Part shown: piece by piece, positions 1 to 8,273 of the stretch | Layout of the letters: each line of letters opens with the position of its first letter | How positions within the stretch are numbered: the stretch's first letter is position 1 | NCBI RefSeq assembly: GCF_003987655.1 | Contig: NZ_NGKC01000010.1 | Coordinates: 1 to 64,000, forward strand | Direction: 5' to 3' | DNA: 64,000 nt | Source of the DNA: Vagococcus acidifermentans | GTDB taxonomy: Bacteria > Bacillota > Bacilli > Lactobacillales > Vagococcaceae | Translations under genes and position numbers: made by a program | The notes under the pieces: generated by a model | Database searches by the model: none | What the model was told of the DNA's origin: nothing | What the model saw: the letters and a program-made list of their open reading frames with translations, nothing else

Positions 1-388
1 TCCCACAGAGTTCTTCAACAATTTTAGAAACTTTACGAGTAGAAACACCCGAAACGTACATCTCAAGCATGGCAGCAAGCAGCGCTTTTTCATTTCGCTG
101 ATAACGCTCAAATACTGATGGTGAAAATCCGCCATCACGTGTTCTAGGTACTTTTAATTCAAGTGTTCCGACACGGGTCGTAAACTCTCGCTCATAGTAG
201 CCATTTCGTTGGCTTTGACGTTTTTCTGATCGTTCGTAGTCCTCAGCTTGAATGTATTCCGTTCGTTGGCTTTCCATTAACTGGTTGAATACGGTAGTCA
301 AAATGTTTTTAGACACCTCATCTTTTACTGAATGGTCAATCATTCTTTGAACCTCTTCGCTTTTCAGAGTAAAATGTACTTGGGTCAT
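1..388 (-). CDS. IS256-family transposase, N-terminal part (cut by window edge)
   Basis: This is the first 129 codons of a transposase that runs off the left edge. The ATG at 388 has a GGAGG ribosome binding site at 396-400. The N-terminus MTQVHFTLKSEEVQ, the block QSQRNGYYERxFTTRVGTLELKVPRTRDG and the stretch RYQRNEKALLAAMLEMYVSGVSTRKVSKI are typical of the IS256 (Mutator-type DDE) family. The catalytic DDE residues would lie further left and cannot be judged. The visible part has no frameshift, so the element may be intact. Confidence in the family is high; activity is unknown. Confidence 0.93.
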   Translation of the reverse strand, partial: MTQVHFTLKSEEVQRMIDHSVKDEVSKNILTTVFNQLMESQRTEYIQAEDYERSEKRQSQRNGYYEREFTTRVGTLELKVPRTRDGGFSPSVFERYQRNEKALLAAMLEMYVSGVSTRKVSKIVEELCG

Positions 389-489
389 GTAAAGTCCTCC
401 TAGGTATGTTTTTGTGGTTAAAAACATTGTACCGTAAAAGGGCTGTTACATGGCCTTTTATCTTTTACACAATTATATGGACTTTATCA
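1..489 (-). mobile_element. IS256-family insertion sequence, transposase-proximal end
   Basis: The element extends off the window to the left. Its end lies about 100 bp upstream of the transposase ATG. On the minus strand it reads GATAAAGTCCATATAATTG and then TGTAAAAG (about 462-489), the typical terminal inverted repeat of enterococcal/lactobacillar IS256 relatives as I recall it. The other end and the target duplication are out of view. Confidence 0.75.
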
Positions 490-637
490 TAAACATATTG
501 TTTTTCTAGTCTGGTATTAATTCCGAGCGGGTATTATAAATGGTAATAGAGGGCAGTTAGAAGGAAGTACTGTTGTGATACTGCTTGTTTTGTCATTGAT
601 GCTATCAAAGATAAGACGTGAGAATGAGTTTTTAGAA
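490..637. other. Gene-free stretch between IS end and terminator
   Basis: I see no ORF with a ribosome binding site, no repeat and no RNA gene here. It is flanking sequence next to the IS end. Confidence 0.5.
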
Positions 638-696
638 AATGTAGGGACCCTCAAAATTAGATTTTTTGGTCTAACTTTTGAGGGTCCCTACATTTT
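638..696. terminator. Long inverted repeat, bidirectional terminator
   Basis: The arms AATGTAGGGACCCTCAAAA (from 638) and TTTTGAGGGTCCCTACATT (to 693) form a stem of about 20 bp, flanked by A-rich and T-rich runs. It sits just beyond the stop of the regulator at 711, so it probably ends that minus-strand transcript, and it can also stop plus-strand transcription. Confidence 0.8.
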
Positions 697-710
697 TTCA
701 GTTCTACTTT

Positions 711-1580
711 CTAGCGAACCATTTTCTCTCTGACAGCAATCCAGATTTCACTATACTTAATAGTAGAATCGTCGTCGTATTTTGTAAATGATATTTCAGG
801 TGCTTCGACTAATTCATATCTTGAAGCGGGCAACCATTCTGAAAATATTCTCGCCCATGTTTTTTGTAACTCACTGGGAAATTCCCCTGTTACTGGGAAG
901 ATGGCCCACAAATGTCTGTCAACACTAATTTGTGTCAAATCGGGACGACTGCTCTCTTTAGTTGATAAGAAACCAATCAAGTGATCTAAAGAACTTTTCT
1001 CGTCAAATCTTTGCTCGTCAAAATTGTAAGATGCATTAATAACTTGGTGAGGGTATAAATTTCCCAATTTATGCATCTCTTTTTTCTGCTCATCTGAAAT
1101 GGATTGTGCGAGTTGAATGATGTCGCTGTTTTGGCCTTCAAATTGCATGGATACTCTTTTGGCGACTCCGATGAGACGAAACGGTTCTTTTTCTTCAATG
1201 TGAAACTCCATTGAAATTCCTCCTTGTATTCTAAATGAAAATTCAAGTTTAGGGAAAAATTTCTGCTTTTTGTTTTTGGATATATCAGATGGTCTGAAGC
1301 CGCTCCAGTCTTGAAAAGCTTTCGAAAATCCATCGGCTGATTGATACCGGTACTTAAATGCAACATCGATTACTTTTTCTCCTAAAAGCAAGTCTTGATT
1401 TGCCATGGACAACCGTCTGTTGCGAATATATTCATTCAGCGGCATCCCGGTAAGAAAAGAAAACATTCTTCTAAAATGATAATCTGATGTACCTGTAATC
1501 GTTTCGATAGTTTTTGCGGATATATTATCTTGCAAATGGTCTTCAATGTAATCAATGACTTGATTGAATTCAGCAAGCAT
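711..1580 (-). CDS. AraC-family regulator with GyrI-like effector domain
   Basis: 289 aa. Residues 1-100 form an AraC-type double helix-turn-helix (SAKTIETITGTSDYHFRRMF, then the second HTH with a DGFSKAFQDWSGFRPSD motif). After about residue 120 comes a GyrI-like small-molecule binding domain that starts near MEFHIEEKEPFRLIGV. This Rob/SoxS-like architecture usually senses amphipathic compounds and turns on an efflux or detoxification gene. The start is supported by GGGAGG just upstream. No obvious target gene is adjacent; the neighbours are the IS and the adhesin leader. The signal it senses cannot be told from the sequence. Confidence 0.9.
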   Translation of the reverse strand: MLAEFNQVIDYIEDHLQDNISAKTIETITGTSDYHFRRMFSFLTGMPLNEYIRNRRLSMANQDLLLGEKVIDVAFKYRYQSADGFSKAFQDWSGFRPSDISKNKKQKFFPKLEFSFRIQGGISMEFHIEEKEPFRLIGVAKRVSMQFEGQNSDIIQLAQSISDEQKKEMHKLGNLYPHQVINASYNFDEQRFDEKSSLDHLIGFLSTKESSRPDLTQISVDRHLWAIFPVTGEFPSELQKTWARIFSEWLPASRYELVEAPEISFTKYDDDSTIKYSEIWIAVREKMVR

Positions 1581-2294
1581 AGTTTCCCCTCCCTTGTAAG
1601 TAAAGTATACGATGTTGATTATAGTCCGGCACGATATGATACAGACGGGTTATATCGGATTGTCTAATAAAATGTGATGCGTTGATTATCTGTTTATAAG
1701 ATGATTATAAAAGTGCACCATAGAATCTACAAATGATATAGAGTGCTACGGTTTAATTAAATGTTCAGTTGCCATTAATTGAAGAAGAACTGCACAAAAA
1801 AATAATACTAAAATGACTAAATAGTTTAAAATATTAAGTTTTTAACATTTTATGATATTATAATGCTATAATATAGTTGAAAATGATGGTTTATTCATCT
1901 TTATTGACCTTTTATCGCATTTGTGGTTATATAGTGCTCTAACATTATTAAAAGAGCTAATTAGGTGAAAAGAGGTTGTGCATGATTCTGAGGCAAAATA
2001 GATGCTTATGAAGTCATGGTCAAATTCGTGTGAGTCATCATAAAATAGTAAATCTGTATTTGAATAATTGCTTAATAAAGACACTCGTTCTGCAACTCGG
2101 TATTTTGTCCGTCGCAAACAGAGTGTTTTTTGTCATTTTTCGTTGTAAGTACCCCAACTGTTGTCAGTCATCTGAGGATGCTATTTTGAAAATCGGGTTG
2201 TTTTGTCAGCTGCTGACGCATTGAAATGTATCTGCACAACTCATTTCAGTATTTGTTCTATGATGTTTCAAGAAGAGGGGGAGGGTATAATAAA
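1581..2294 (+). promoter_or_regulatory. Long AT-rich region upstream of the adhesin
   Basis: About 700 bp without a convincing gene. Two TATAAT hexamers lie at 1859-1864 and 1867-1872, but I see no good -35. An intrinsic terminator-like hairpin lies at 2081-2131 and a 13-bp palindrome GTCAGCTGCTGAC at 2205-2217. If transcription starts near 1880 the adhesin mRNA would have a leader of about 400 nt with a terminator inside it. No known riboswitch class was recognised. Confidence 0.45.
2081..2131 (+). terminator. Terminator-like hairpin in adhesin leader
   Basis: The outer stem ACACTC/GAGTGT (2081-2086 with 2121-2126) continues inward as GTT/AAC, TGC/GCA and CGG/CCG with small bulges, and is followed by TTTTTTGTCATTTTT. 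No gene ends just before it, so it could be an attenuator of the adhesin gene or the end of a small RNA. Confidence 0.55.
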
Positions 2295-5200
2295 ATGGCT
2301 ATCAAAAACGGATTTAGGGTGTTAAGTAGGGTCGTTGCCAGTCTGCTTATGCTCGGTGTTATGGTCACTAGTTTATTGATACCAGAAAAAAATGTTAATG
2401 CTGCTTCAGACATTTCAGGATTGATTACACAAGAAAAAAATGATTTTTATGTCATTCACAACGGCAAAGAGGAACCAGTTGTTATTGATGGCGTGGAACA
2501 AGTCCCACGTCCTGATTTCACTGTAGGAGATGAGGTGAAATTTATATACCGTTATCGGATAGATGATTTATCTAGCGTGAATGATGGTGACTACTTTGAC
2601 GTTACTTTGCCAAATCAAGAGTATATTCATATTCCGGATTCTTCCTTGTTGAATATTTTAGATAATTCGACAGGCGATATATTGGGAACATGGCAGATAA
2701 AAAACGGAAAAATACACGCTGTACTTAATGAAAAGGCCGCTTTAAGCGACTCCGCCGAAAATGGGTATTTTATGTTTAAAGGAAACTTACTAAAAGAGGG
2801 AACAGGCATAGAAATTGAAGTGGACGGCAATCTAACCATAGAGATAGACATTGAGCCGGACCCGAACGACAAACCTGATGACCCGGAGCAGCCGGTAGAT
2901 ATTCCGGAACTTCCAGAGCGCTTTGATGATTTTTATAAAGAAGGTAAACAATTCTCAAATCAAAATGTCATCCACTGGAACACATCGTTCAACTTAGATG
3001 AACTGCGGAATATGTTTAACGGCGACCCGATACAGACGAAACAAAAAATGATGTTCATAGATGAACTGGCGCCTCAAACATTTTTGGCTGGTATACCGGC
3101 TATTAACGTTCCGGTTTATGTACCGACTCGGGATGGGAAACTAGGCGATTTGGCGCATAAGACGATTGATTTAGTCGAAAAAAATCTGGCCGTTGAAATG
3201 ACGCCGCAAAAAGATGAAGGTTTTGATCAATTTTATGAACGGATGGAAACAAGCGGTAAAGTGGCTTACGGTATACATGACAACACATTACTGATTAGTT
3301 TTGGTACAGTTCCGGGTAATGGTATCACTTACTACGATTTATTTGGCGGCCAAGCAGGATTCGAAGCTTATGTTGATAGTTTGGTCACGGATAAAGTGAT
3401 TGACCAGAAACAAGCTGAGAAGATGAAAGAAGTCTATAGTCCAAGCGGACCGTCAAATGGGAACATTGTGGGATTAGGTGTCTCATTTGATGTAGATGTT
3501 AGAGGAGTATCAGGGGAATATGTCAATAAGGCGAAGCTGAAATGGGTCGAGGGTAATGACGAGACAAACGAAGTCATTGTTGAGTTTTTTGACGTACACG
3601 GCGGATTAGAAATTGTCAAAACTGGATGTGTTCTCATCAAAAAAATTGATGGAGATACGAAAGAAAAACTTTCAGACGTTACTTTCAAATTGCAGAAAAA
3701 AGACGATAAAGGCGAATATCTGGATTACACTCCGAAAGACGGCGTCAATGAAAGAAAGACTGACAGCAACGGTGAAGTCATGTTCACTCGCTTAGACAAT
3801 GGCGAATATCGAATTGTAGAAGTTTCAGTGCCAGAAGGTTATTCTGATGAAAAAATTGTGATTCGTCCTAACGATGGTTACTTTACAATCAATAACGAAA
3901 CAGACAAAGAAGGATTTACTTTTGATGTCAGTAATTACAAACAGCCGACAAGCCGAACAGTGAAAAAAGTCTGGGTGGACGGTGACAACCAGGATGGCCT
4001 GCGTCCGGAGAGCATTCAAGTGCAGCTGCATAAAAATGATGCGCCTTACGGCAAAGCAGTGACACTGAATGAAGCGAATAACTGGAGCCATACTTGGAGC
4101 GACTTGCCGGAGAAAGAGAACGGCAAGGACATCGTTTACACGGTCAAAGAAACGGGCGGCGTCACAGGCTATACTACCAGCACGGCAGTGACCGGTCAGA
4201 TAGTGACCTTGACCAACACGCACACGCCGGAAGTGGTGCAAATCAAAGGGAAGAAAACGTGGCATGACGACAACAACAATGACGGCAAACGGCCGGACAA
4301 AATCATAGTCAACTTGTTGGCTGACGGTCAGGTCATCGACAGTCAAGAAGTGACTGAGGCCGATAACTGGTCTTACACATTTAAGGACTTGGCAAAATAT
4401 GCCAATGGCAAAGGCATCACGTATACTGTGACAGAAAATGCTGTTGCGGACTATACCACCGAGATCAACGGGTATGACATCACAAACAGATACACGCCTA
4501 AGAAAACCAGCCGGTCTGTGCAGAAAGTCTGGGTGGACGGTGACAACCAGGATGGCCTGCGTCCGGAGAGCATTCAAGTGCAGCTGCATAAAAATGATGC
4601 GCCTTACGGCAAAGCAGTGACACTGAATGAAGCAAACAACTGGAGCCATACTTGGAGCGATTTGCCGGAGAAAGAGAACGGCAAGGACATCGTTTACACG
4701 GTCAAAGAAACGGGCGACGTCACAGGCTATACTACCAGCACGGCAGTGACCGGTCAGATAGTGACCTTGACCAACACGCACACGCCGGAAGTGGTGCAAA
4801 TCAAAGGGAAGAAAACATGGCATGACGACAACAACAATGACGGCAAACGGCCAGACAAAATCATAGTCAATTTGTTGGCTGACGGTCAGGTCATCGACAG
4901 TCAAGAAGTGACTGCGGCCGATAACTGGTCTTACACATTTAAGGACTTGGCAAAATATGCCAACGGCAAAGGCATCACGTATACTGTGACAGAAGAAGCC
5001 GTCCTGGGTTATTCTACAGAAGTCAGCGGGTATGACATCATGAATACATACACGCCTAAGAAAACCAGCCGGTCTGTGCAGAAAGTCTGGGTGGACGGTG
5101 ACAACCAGGATGGCCTGCGTCCGGAGAGCATTCAAGTGCAGCTGCATAAAAATGATGTGCCTTACGGCAAAGCAGTGACACTGGATGAAGCAAATAACTG

Positions 5201-6626
5201 GAGCCATACTTGGAGCGACTTGCCGGAGAAAGAGAACGGCAAGGACATCGTTTACACGGTCAAAGAAACGGGCGACGTCACAGGCTATACTACCAGCACG
5301 GCAGTGACCGGTCAGATAGTGACCTTGACCAACACGCACACGCCGGAAGTGGTGCAAATCAAAGGGAAGAAAACATGGCATGACGACAACAACAATGCCG
5401 GCAAACGGCCGGACAAAATCCTAGTCAACTTGTTGGCTGACGGACAGGTCATCGACAGTCAAGAAGTGACTGAGGCCGACAACTGGTCTTACACATTTAA
5501 GGACTTGGCGAAATATGCCGGGGGCAAAGGCATCACGTATACAGTGACAGAAGAAGCCGTCCCGGGTTATTCTACAGAAGTCAGCGGGTATGACATCATG
5601 AACACATACACGCCTAAGAAAACCAACCGGTCTGTGCAGAAAGTCTGGGTGGACGGTGACAACCAAGATGGCCTGCGTCCGGAGAGCATTCAAGTGCAGC
5701 TGCATAAAAATGATGCGCCTTACGGCAAAGCAGTGACACTGAATGAAGCAAATAACTGGAGCCATACTTGGAGCGACTTGCCGGAGAAAGAGAACGGCAA
5801 GGACATCGTTTACACGGTCAAAGAAACGGACGGCGTCACAGGCTATACTACCAGCACGGCAGTGACCGGTCAGATAGTGACCTTGACCAACACGCACACG
5901 CCGGAAGTGGTGCAAATCAAAGGGAAGAAAACGTGGCATGACGACAACAACACTGACGGCAAACGGCCGGACAAAATCCTAGTCAACTTGTTGGCTGACG
6001 GTCAGGTCATCGACAGTCAAGAAGTGACTGAGGCCGACAACTGGTCTTACACATTTAAGGACTTGGCGAAATATGCCAATGGCAAACATATCACGTATAC
6101 TGTGACAGAAAATGCTGTTGCGGACTATACCACTGAGATCGACGGGTATGACATCACAAACACATATGCACCTAAGAAAACTAGCGTCCGTGTTACCAAG
6201 TTTTGGAATGATGAAAAAGACTTAATTAAACTGCGTCCGGAAATGGTCAAAGTGCAGCTATTAGCCGATGGGAAAGAACAGGGCAAAGAAATCATTCTCA
6301 ATCAGGAAAATAACTGGACTTACTGCTGGGAAAATGTGGCACTCGTAAATCAACAAGGGGAAGAAATCTCTTATACAGTCCAAGAGAAAGATGTTCCAAT
6401 TGGTTACATTCAACGTGTTGATGATAACGATAAAGGAAATATCATTCTTTGTAATACAGTGATAAAGAAAAAAGCAGGAGATTTACCTTCAACACCATCT
6501 CAAGCAGGCAAGATTTTGCCAAAATCCGGTGAGAAAAACAATGGAGTCGCAAAGTTTATTGGTCTGTTGATTGTCGGTATAGGTTTACTGATTTACATTT
6601 TTAGAAACAAGAAAGTGCGTGAGTAA
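2295..6626 (+). CDS. Cell-wall-anchored adhesin with repeated Cna-B domains
   Basis: 1443 aa from the ATG at 2295, which follows AGGGGGAGGG; an in-frame ATG at 2226 has no ribosome binding site. Residues 1-36 are a signal peptide ending VNA. Residues 37 to about 440 resemble the Ig-like ligand-binding region of collagen/fibrinogen-binding MSCRAMM adhesins. About 443-545 is a SpaA-type prealbumin-like domain (VLIKKIDGDTKEKL...). About 552-1295 are four tandem 186-aa units, each made of two Cna-B domains. About 1296-1392 is a ninth, divergent Cna-B domain. The Cna-B units keep the Lys (VxKVWxD/GKKTWxD), Glu (YTVKE/YTVTE) and Asn (LTNTH/DITN) pattern of intramolecular isopeptide bonds. The C-terminus has LPKSG (residues 1408-1412), a hydrophobic helix and a basic tail for sortase anchoring. 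The ligand is unknown. Confidence 0.93.
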   Translation: MAIKNGFRVLSRVVASLLMLGVMVTSLLIPEKNVNAASDISGLITQEKNDFYVIHNGKEEPVVIDGVEQVPRPDFTVGDEVKFIYRYRIDDLSSVNDGDYFDVTLPNQEYIHIPDSSLLNILDNSTGDILGTWQIKNGKIHAVLNEKAALSDSAENGYFMFKGNLLKEGTGIEIEVDGNLTIEIDIEPDPNDKPDDPEQPVDIPELPERFDDFYKEGKQFSNQNVIHWNTSFNLDELRNMFNGDPIQTKQKMMFIDELAPQTFLAGIPAINVPVYVPTRDGKLGDLAHKTIDLVEKNLAVEMTPQKDEGFDQFYERMETSGKVAYGIHDNTLLISFGTVPGNGITYYDLFGGQAGFEAYVDSLVTDKVIDQKQAEKMKEVYSPSGPSNGNIVGLGVSFDVDVRGVSGEYVNKAKLKWVEGNDETNEVIVEFFDVHGGLEIVKTGCVLIKKIDGDTKEKLSDVTFKLQKKDDKGEYLDYTPKDGVNERKTDSNGEVMFTRLDNGEYRIVEVSVPEGYSDEKIVIRPNDGYFTINNETDKEGFTFDVSNYKQPTSRTVKKVWVDGDNQDGLRPESIQVQLHKNDAPYGKAVTLNEANNWSHTWSDLPEKENGKDIVYTVKETGGVTGYTTSTAVTGQIVTLTNTHTPEVVQIKGKKTWHDDNNNDGKRPDKIIVNLLADGQVIDSQEVTEADNWSYTFKDLAKYANGKGITYTVTENAVADYTTEINGYDITNRYTPKKTSRSVQKVWVDGDNQDGLRPESIQVQLHKNDAPYGKAVTLNEANNWSHTWSDLPEKENGKDIVYTVKETGDVTGYTTSTAVTGQIVTLTNTHTPEVVQIKGKKTWHDDNNNDGKRPDKIIVNLLADGQVIDSQEVTAADNWSYTFKDLAKYANGKGITYTVTEEAVLGYSTEVSGYDIMNTYTPKKTSRSVQKVWVDGDNQDGLRPESIQVQLHKNDVPYGKAVTLDEANNWSHTWSDLPEKENGKDIVYTVKETGDVTGYTTSTAVTGQIVTLTNTHTPEVVQIKGKKTWHDDNNNAGKRPDKILVNLLADGQVIDSQEVTEADNWSYTFKDLAKYAGGKGITYTVTEEAVPGYSTEVSGYDIMNTYTPKKTNRSVQKVWVDGDNQDGLRPESIQVQLHKNDAPYGKAVTLNEANNWSHTWSDLPEKENGKDIVYTVKETDGVTGYTTSTAVTGQIVTLTNTHTPEVVQIKGKKTWHDDNNTDGKRPDKILVNLLADGQVIDSQEVTEADNWSYTFKDLAKYANGKHITYTVTENAVADYTTEIDGYDITNTYAPKKTSVRVTKFWNDEKDLIKLRPEMVKVQLLADGKEQGKEIILNQENNWTYCWENVALVNQQGEEISYTVQEKDVPIGYIQRVDDNDKGNIILCNTVIKKKAGDLPSTPSQAGKILPKSGEKNNGVAKFIGLLIVGIGLLIYIFRNKKVRE
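3948..6179 (+). repeat. Four tandem 558-bp near-identical repeats
   Basis: The landmark GTCTGGGTGGACGGTGACAA occurs at 3969, 4527, 5085 and (with the same spacing) 5643, always exactly 558 bp (186 codons) apart. A diverged fifth half-unit starts in register at about 6201. Each unit encodes a VKKVWVDG-type Cna-B domain followed by a GKKTWHDD-type one. The units differ at only scattered positions, so recent duplication or gene conversion is likely, and the copy number may vary between strains. Confidence 0.95.
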
Positions 6627-6634
6627 GACATACG

Positions 6635-6665
6635 AAAGCCGTTGATACATCTCAACGGCTTTTTG
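6635..6665 (+). terminator. Intrinsic terminator of the adhesin gene
   Basis: Stem AAAGCCGTTGA/TCAACGGCTTT (6635-6645 with 6652-6662) followed by a short T run, starting 8 bp after the adhesin stop codon. Confidence 0.88.
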
Positions 6666-6684
6666 CTGATTAAAAATCAGTTTT

Positions 6685-6716
6685 AAAGCAGAAAACCACG
6701 CGTGTTATGCGTGGTT
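6685..6716 (-). terminator. Terminator for the nitroreductase gene
   Basis: Stem AACCACGC/GCGTGGTT (6694-6701 with 6709-6716). On the minus strand it is followed by TTTTCTGCTTT. It lies 35 bp past the nitroreductase stop. Confidence 0.7.
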
Positions 6717-6750
6717 AAAACAGTTTTTGGTTGTCGTCTGCTGTCTGATT

Positions 6751-7269
6751 TTAATCGATGTGATATACCCAATTTTCTTTTCGCTCCGGCATTTCAGGGT
6801 AGTCGCCATCTACGTAGCCCAGCACACAGTGGCCTATTCCTTCATAATCGCCATCTATGCCGAGTGATTTGAGTATGTCGAGTCCTTCTTTACGCTCAAA
6901 TTCTTCTTTTGCTCGGTGAACCCAGCAGCTTCCGATACCGAGGTGATGGGCAGCAAGCATCAGATTGCCCATTACCAAACTACCGTCATAGACACGATTG
7001 CGGCAAGTTTTATCTGCTAATACAATCAAGACCACAGGCGCTCCGTAGAAAGGATCGTCTTCGGTTCCCATGATTTCAGCGTTTATTTTGGAAAGTTTGT
7101 CACGCAAGCCTTTGTTGGTTACGGCAATAATAATCGGCGACTGTGTGTTTCTTGCTGTGGGAGCATAAGTGCCAGCTGTGATAATCTTGTCAAGTATTTC
7201 TTTTGGAATCATGTCGGATTTGAAGCGTCTGATACTTCTTCGTGTTTGTATGGTTTGTAGTATGTCCAT
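6751..7269 (-). CDS. Nitroreductase-family FMN-dependent oxidoreductase
   Basis: 172 aa. The start MDILQTIQTRRSIRRF at 7269 is preceded by TAAGGAGG; an upstream in-frame ATG at 7401 has no such site. RRSIRRF at the N-terminus, APTARNTQSP (flavin phosphate binding), GNLMLAAHHLGIGSCW and the final GYVDGDYPEMPERK are hallmarks of the small nitroreductase family. These enzymes reduce nitro compounds, quinones or flavins with NAD(P)H as FMN-bound dimers in the cytoplasm. The physiological substrate cannot be predicted. The gene is monocistronic with its own terminator. Confidence 0.9.
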   Translation of the reverse strand: MDILQTIQTRRSIRRFKSDMIPKEILDKIITAGTYAPTARNTQSPIIIAVTNKGLRDKLSKINAEIMGTEDDPFYGAPVVLIVLADKTCRNRVYDGSLVMGNLMLAAHHLGIGSCWVHRAKEEFERKEGLDILKSLGIDGDYEGIGHCVLGYVDGDYPEMPERKENWVYHID

Positions 7270-7680
7270 TGTGATATTGGCCTCCTTATTAACATAGTTT
7301 TGTATATATGCAATACAATGCGACACATAGTGATGAACTGAGCAGCTGCTGTTTTGAGGCGATATGAATACTGAACGATTTATAGTTATCTTTAATATCA
7401 TGATAGCATATTGTGAATCTTTTTTCAGTTCCCGGGCGAGCTGAGCAACGGCTGCACCGCATTTGGTTTATGTAAGCATAAAATTACCAGCCGGAAATTT
7501 CCGGATATACCTGAATCAGCGGGTCATTTGCAACCAATAATGTGTGACGGTATCGTTCATTACAAGCGGGATATCAATGTCCAGCTGTCTGTATCGCGCA
7601 ATCCATTTCCGCATGGCTATGTCTTCTTTTGAAAAATTAATGTAAATTTTATGTATCGTCTAAAAACATATCAAACTAAA
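7270..7680. other. Gene-poor region with a possible minus-strand coding relic
   Basis: No complete gene is supported. On the minus strand at about 7517-7660 there is an open stretch ending in stop whose C-terminal part reads MRKWIARYRQLDIDIPL...HYWLQMTR. It looks protein-like but has no ribosome binding site and an upstream in-frame stop. It may be the tail of a degraded gene; I do not recognise the family. Confidence 0.3.
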
Positions 7681-7727
7681 ATACTCCCCCTCCACTCAGT
7701 TTATCTGACTGAATGGAGGGGGAGTAT
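7681..7727 (-). terminator. Strong terminator after the DsbA-like gene
   Basis: Stem ATACTCCCCCTCCACTCAG/CTGAATGGAGGGGGAGTAT (7681-7699 with 7709-7727) with a short loop; on the minus strand it is followed by TTTTAGTTTG. It starts 5 bp beyond the stop codon at 7733. Confidence 0.85.
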
Positions 7728-7732
7728 CCATA

Positions 7733-8248
7733 TTAGCGTCCTTCAAGCAAAGCAATAAGCTCCGCTGCAGAAATTTTTTGATCGAATACGTGGCCGTTGA
7801 TGACCATCGTCGGTATAAAACGAATACCCGCAGCATCCGCTTCATCAATGACTGACTGTGCTGTCTGTTCATAATCTTGTAGAGTCAAATGCAGTTCAGT
7901 TTCGGCAAATTTGGCAATGTCATCAAGTGTCTGCAAAGTTCCCCACTGATTCTGTGTGTCAAAAATGGCATCAATGGCAGACAGAGCAGCGTCCGGTTCT
8001 TTAGGTACATGATGATGCATGACATTTCCGGGCCGCAGACTTTCTTTTTCTTTATCAAACAATTTGATAATGCGCTGAAGCTTATGCTCAGCTACGTACT
8101 GATTTAATAGGTCATTGCGTTCATCCCACCACTGTTTGCAGAAAGGACAGCGCAAGTTCGTAAATTCAATGATTTTAACCGGGGCATCGGCTTGACCGAT
8201 AATGATGCCGGTTGTTGTGTTTGTCAGTTCGGGTTTGATTTCATTCAT
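7733..8248 (-). CDS. Cytoplasmic DsbA/thioredoxin-fold protein
   Basis: 171 aa with no signal peptide. The thioredoxin-fold core begins IIIGQADAPVKIIEFTNLRCPFC, which carries the CPFC active-site motif at about residues 34-37. A cis-Pro loop is visible as FIPTMVING near residue 145, followed by the last helix. This resembles the DsbA-like (thioredoxin_4) family. Without an export signal it probably works as a cytoplasmic thiol oxidoreductase in redox defence. It lies 25 bp downstream of clpP on the same strand with no strong terminator between, so it is probably co-transcribed with the heat-shock gene. The ribosome binding site is weak (GGAG). Confidence 0.85.
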   Translation of the reverse strand: MNEIKPELTNTTTGIIIGQADAPVKIIEFTNLRCPFCKQWWDERNDLLNQYVAEHKLQRIIKLFDKEKESLRPGNVMHHHVPKEPDAALSAIDAIFDTQNQWGTLQTLDDIAKFAETELHLTLQDYEQTAQSVIDEADAAGIRFIPTMVINGHVFDQKISAAELIALLEGR

Positions 8249-8273
8249 AATTAGTCGGCTCCGTCACTGCACT

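Noticed and set aside
2030-2224. Plus-strand 64-codon frame in the adhesin leader
   Set aside because: It spans the terminator hairpin, has no ribosome binding site and unlikely composition.
3825-5381. Minus-strand open frame of 518 codons inside the adhesin gene
   Set aside because: It is the repeat region read backwards; the repeats keep the reverse frame open. It is His/Phe/Val-rich, itself repetitive and has no ribosome binding site. The same holds for 5421-5939.
3948-6179. Tandem repeats as a possible CRISPR array
   Set aside because: The unit is 558 bp with no short direct repeats and spacers, and it lies inside one coding frame. No CRISPR-like array or cas gene was seen in the window.
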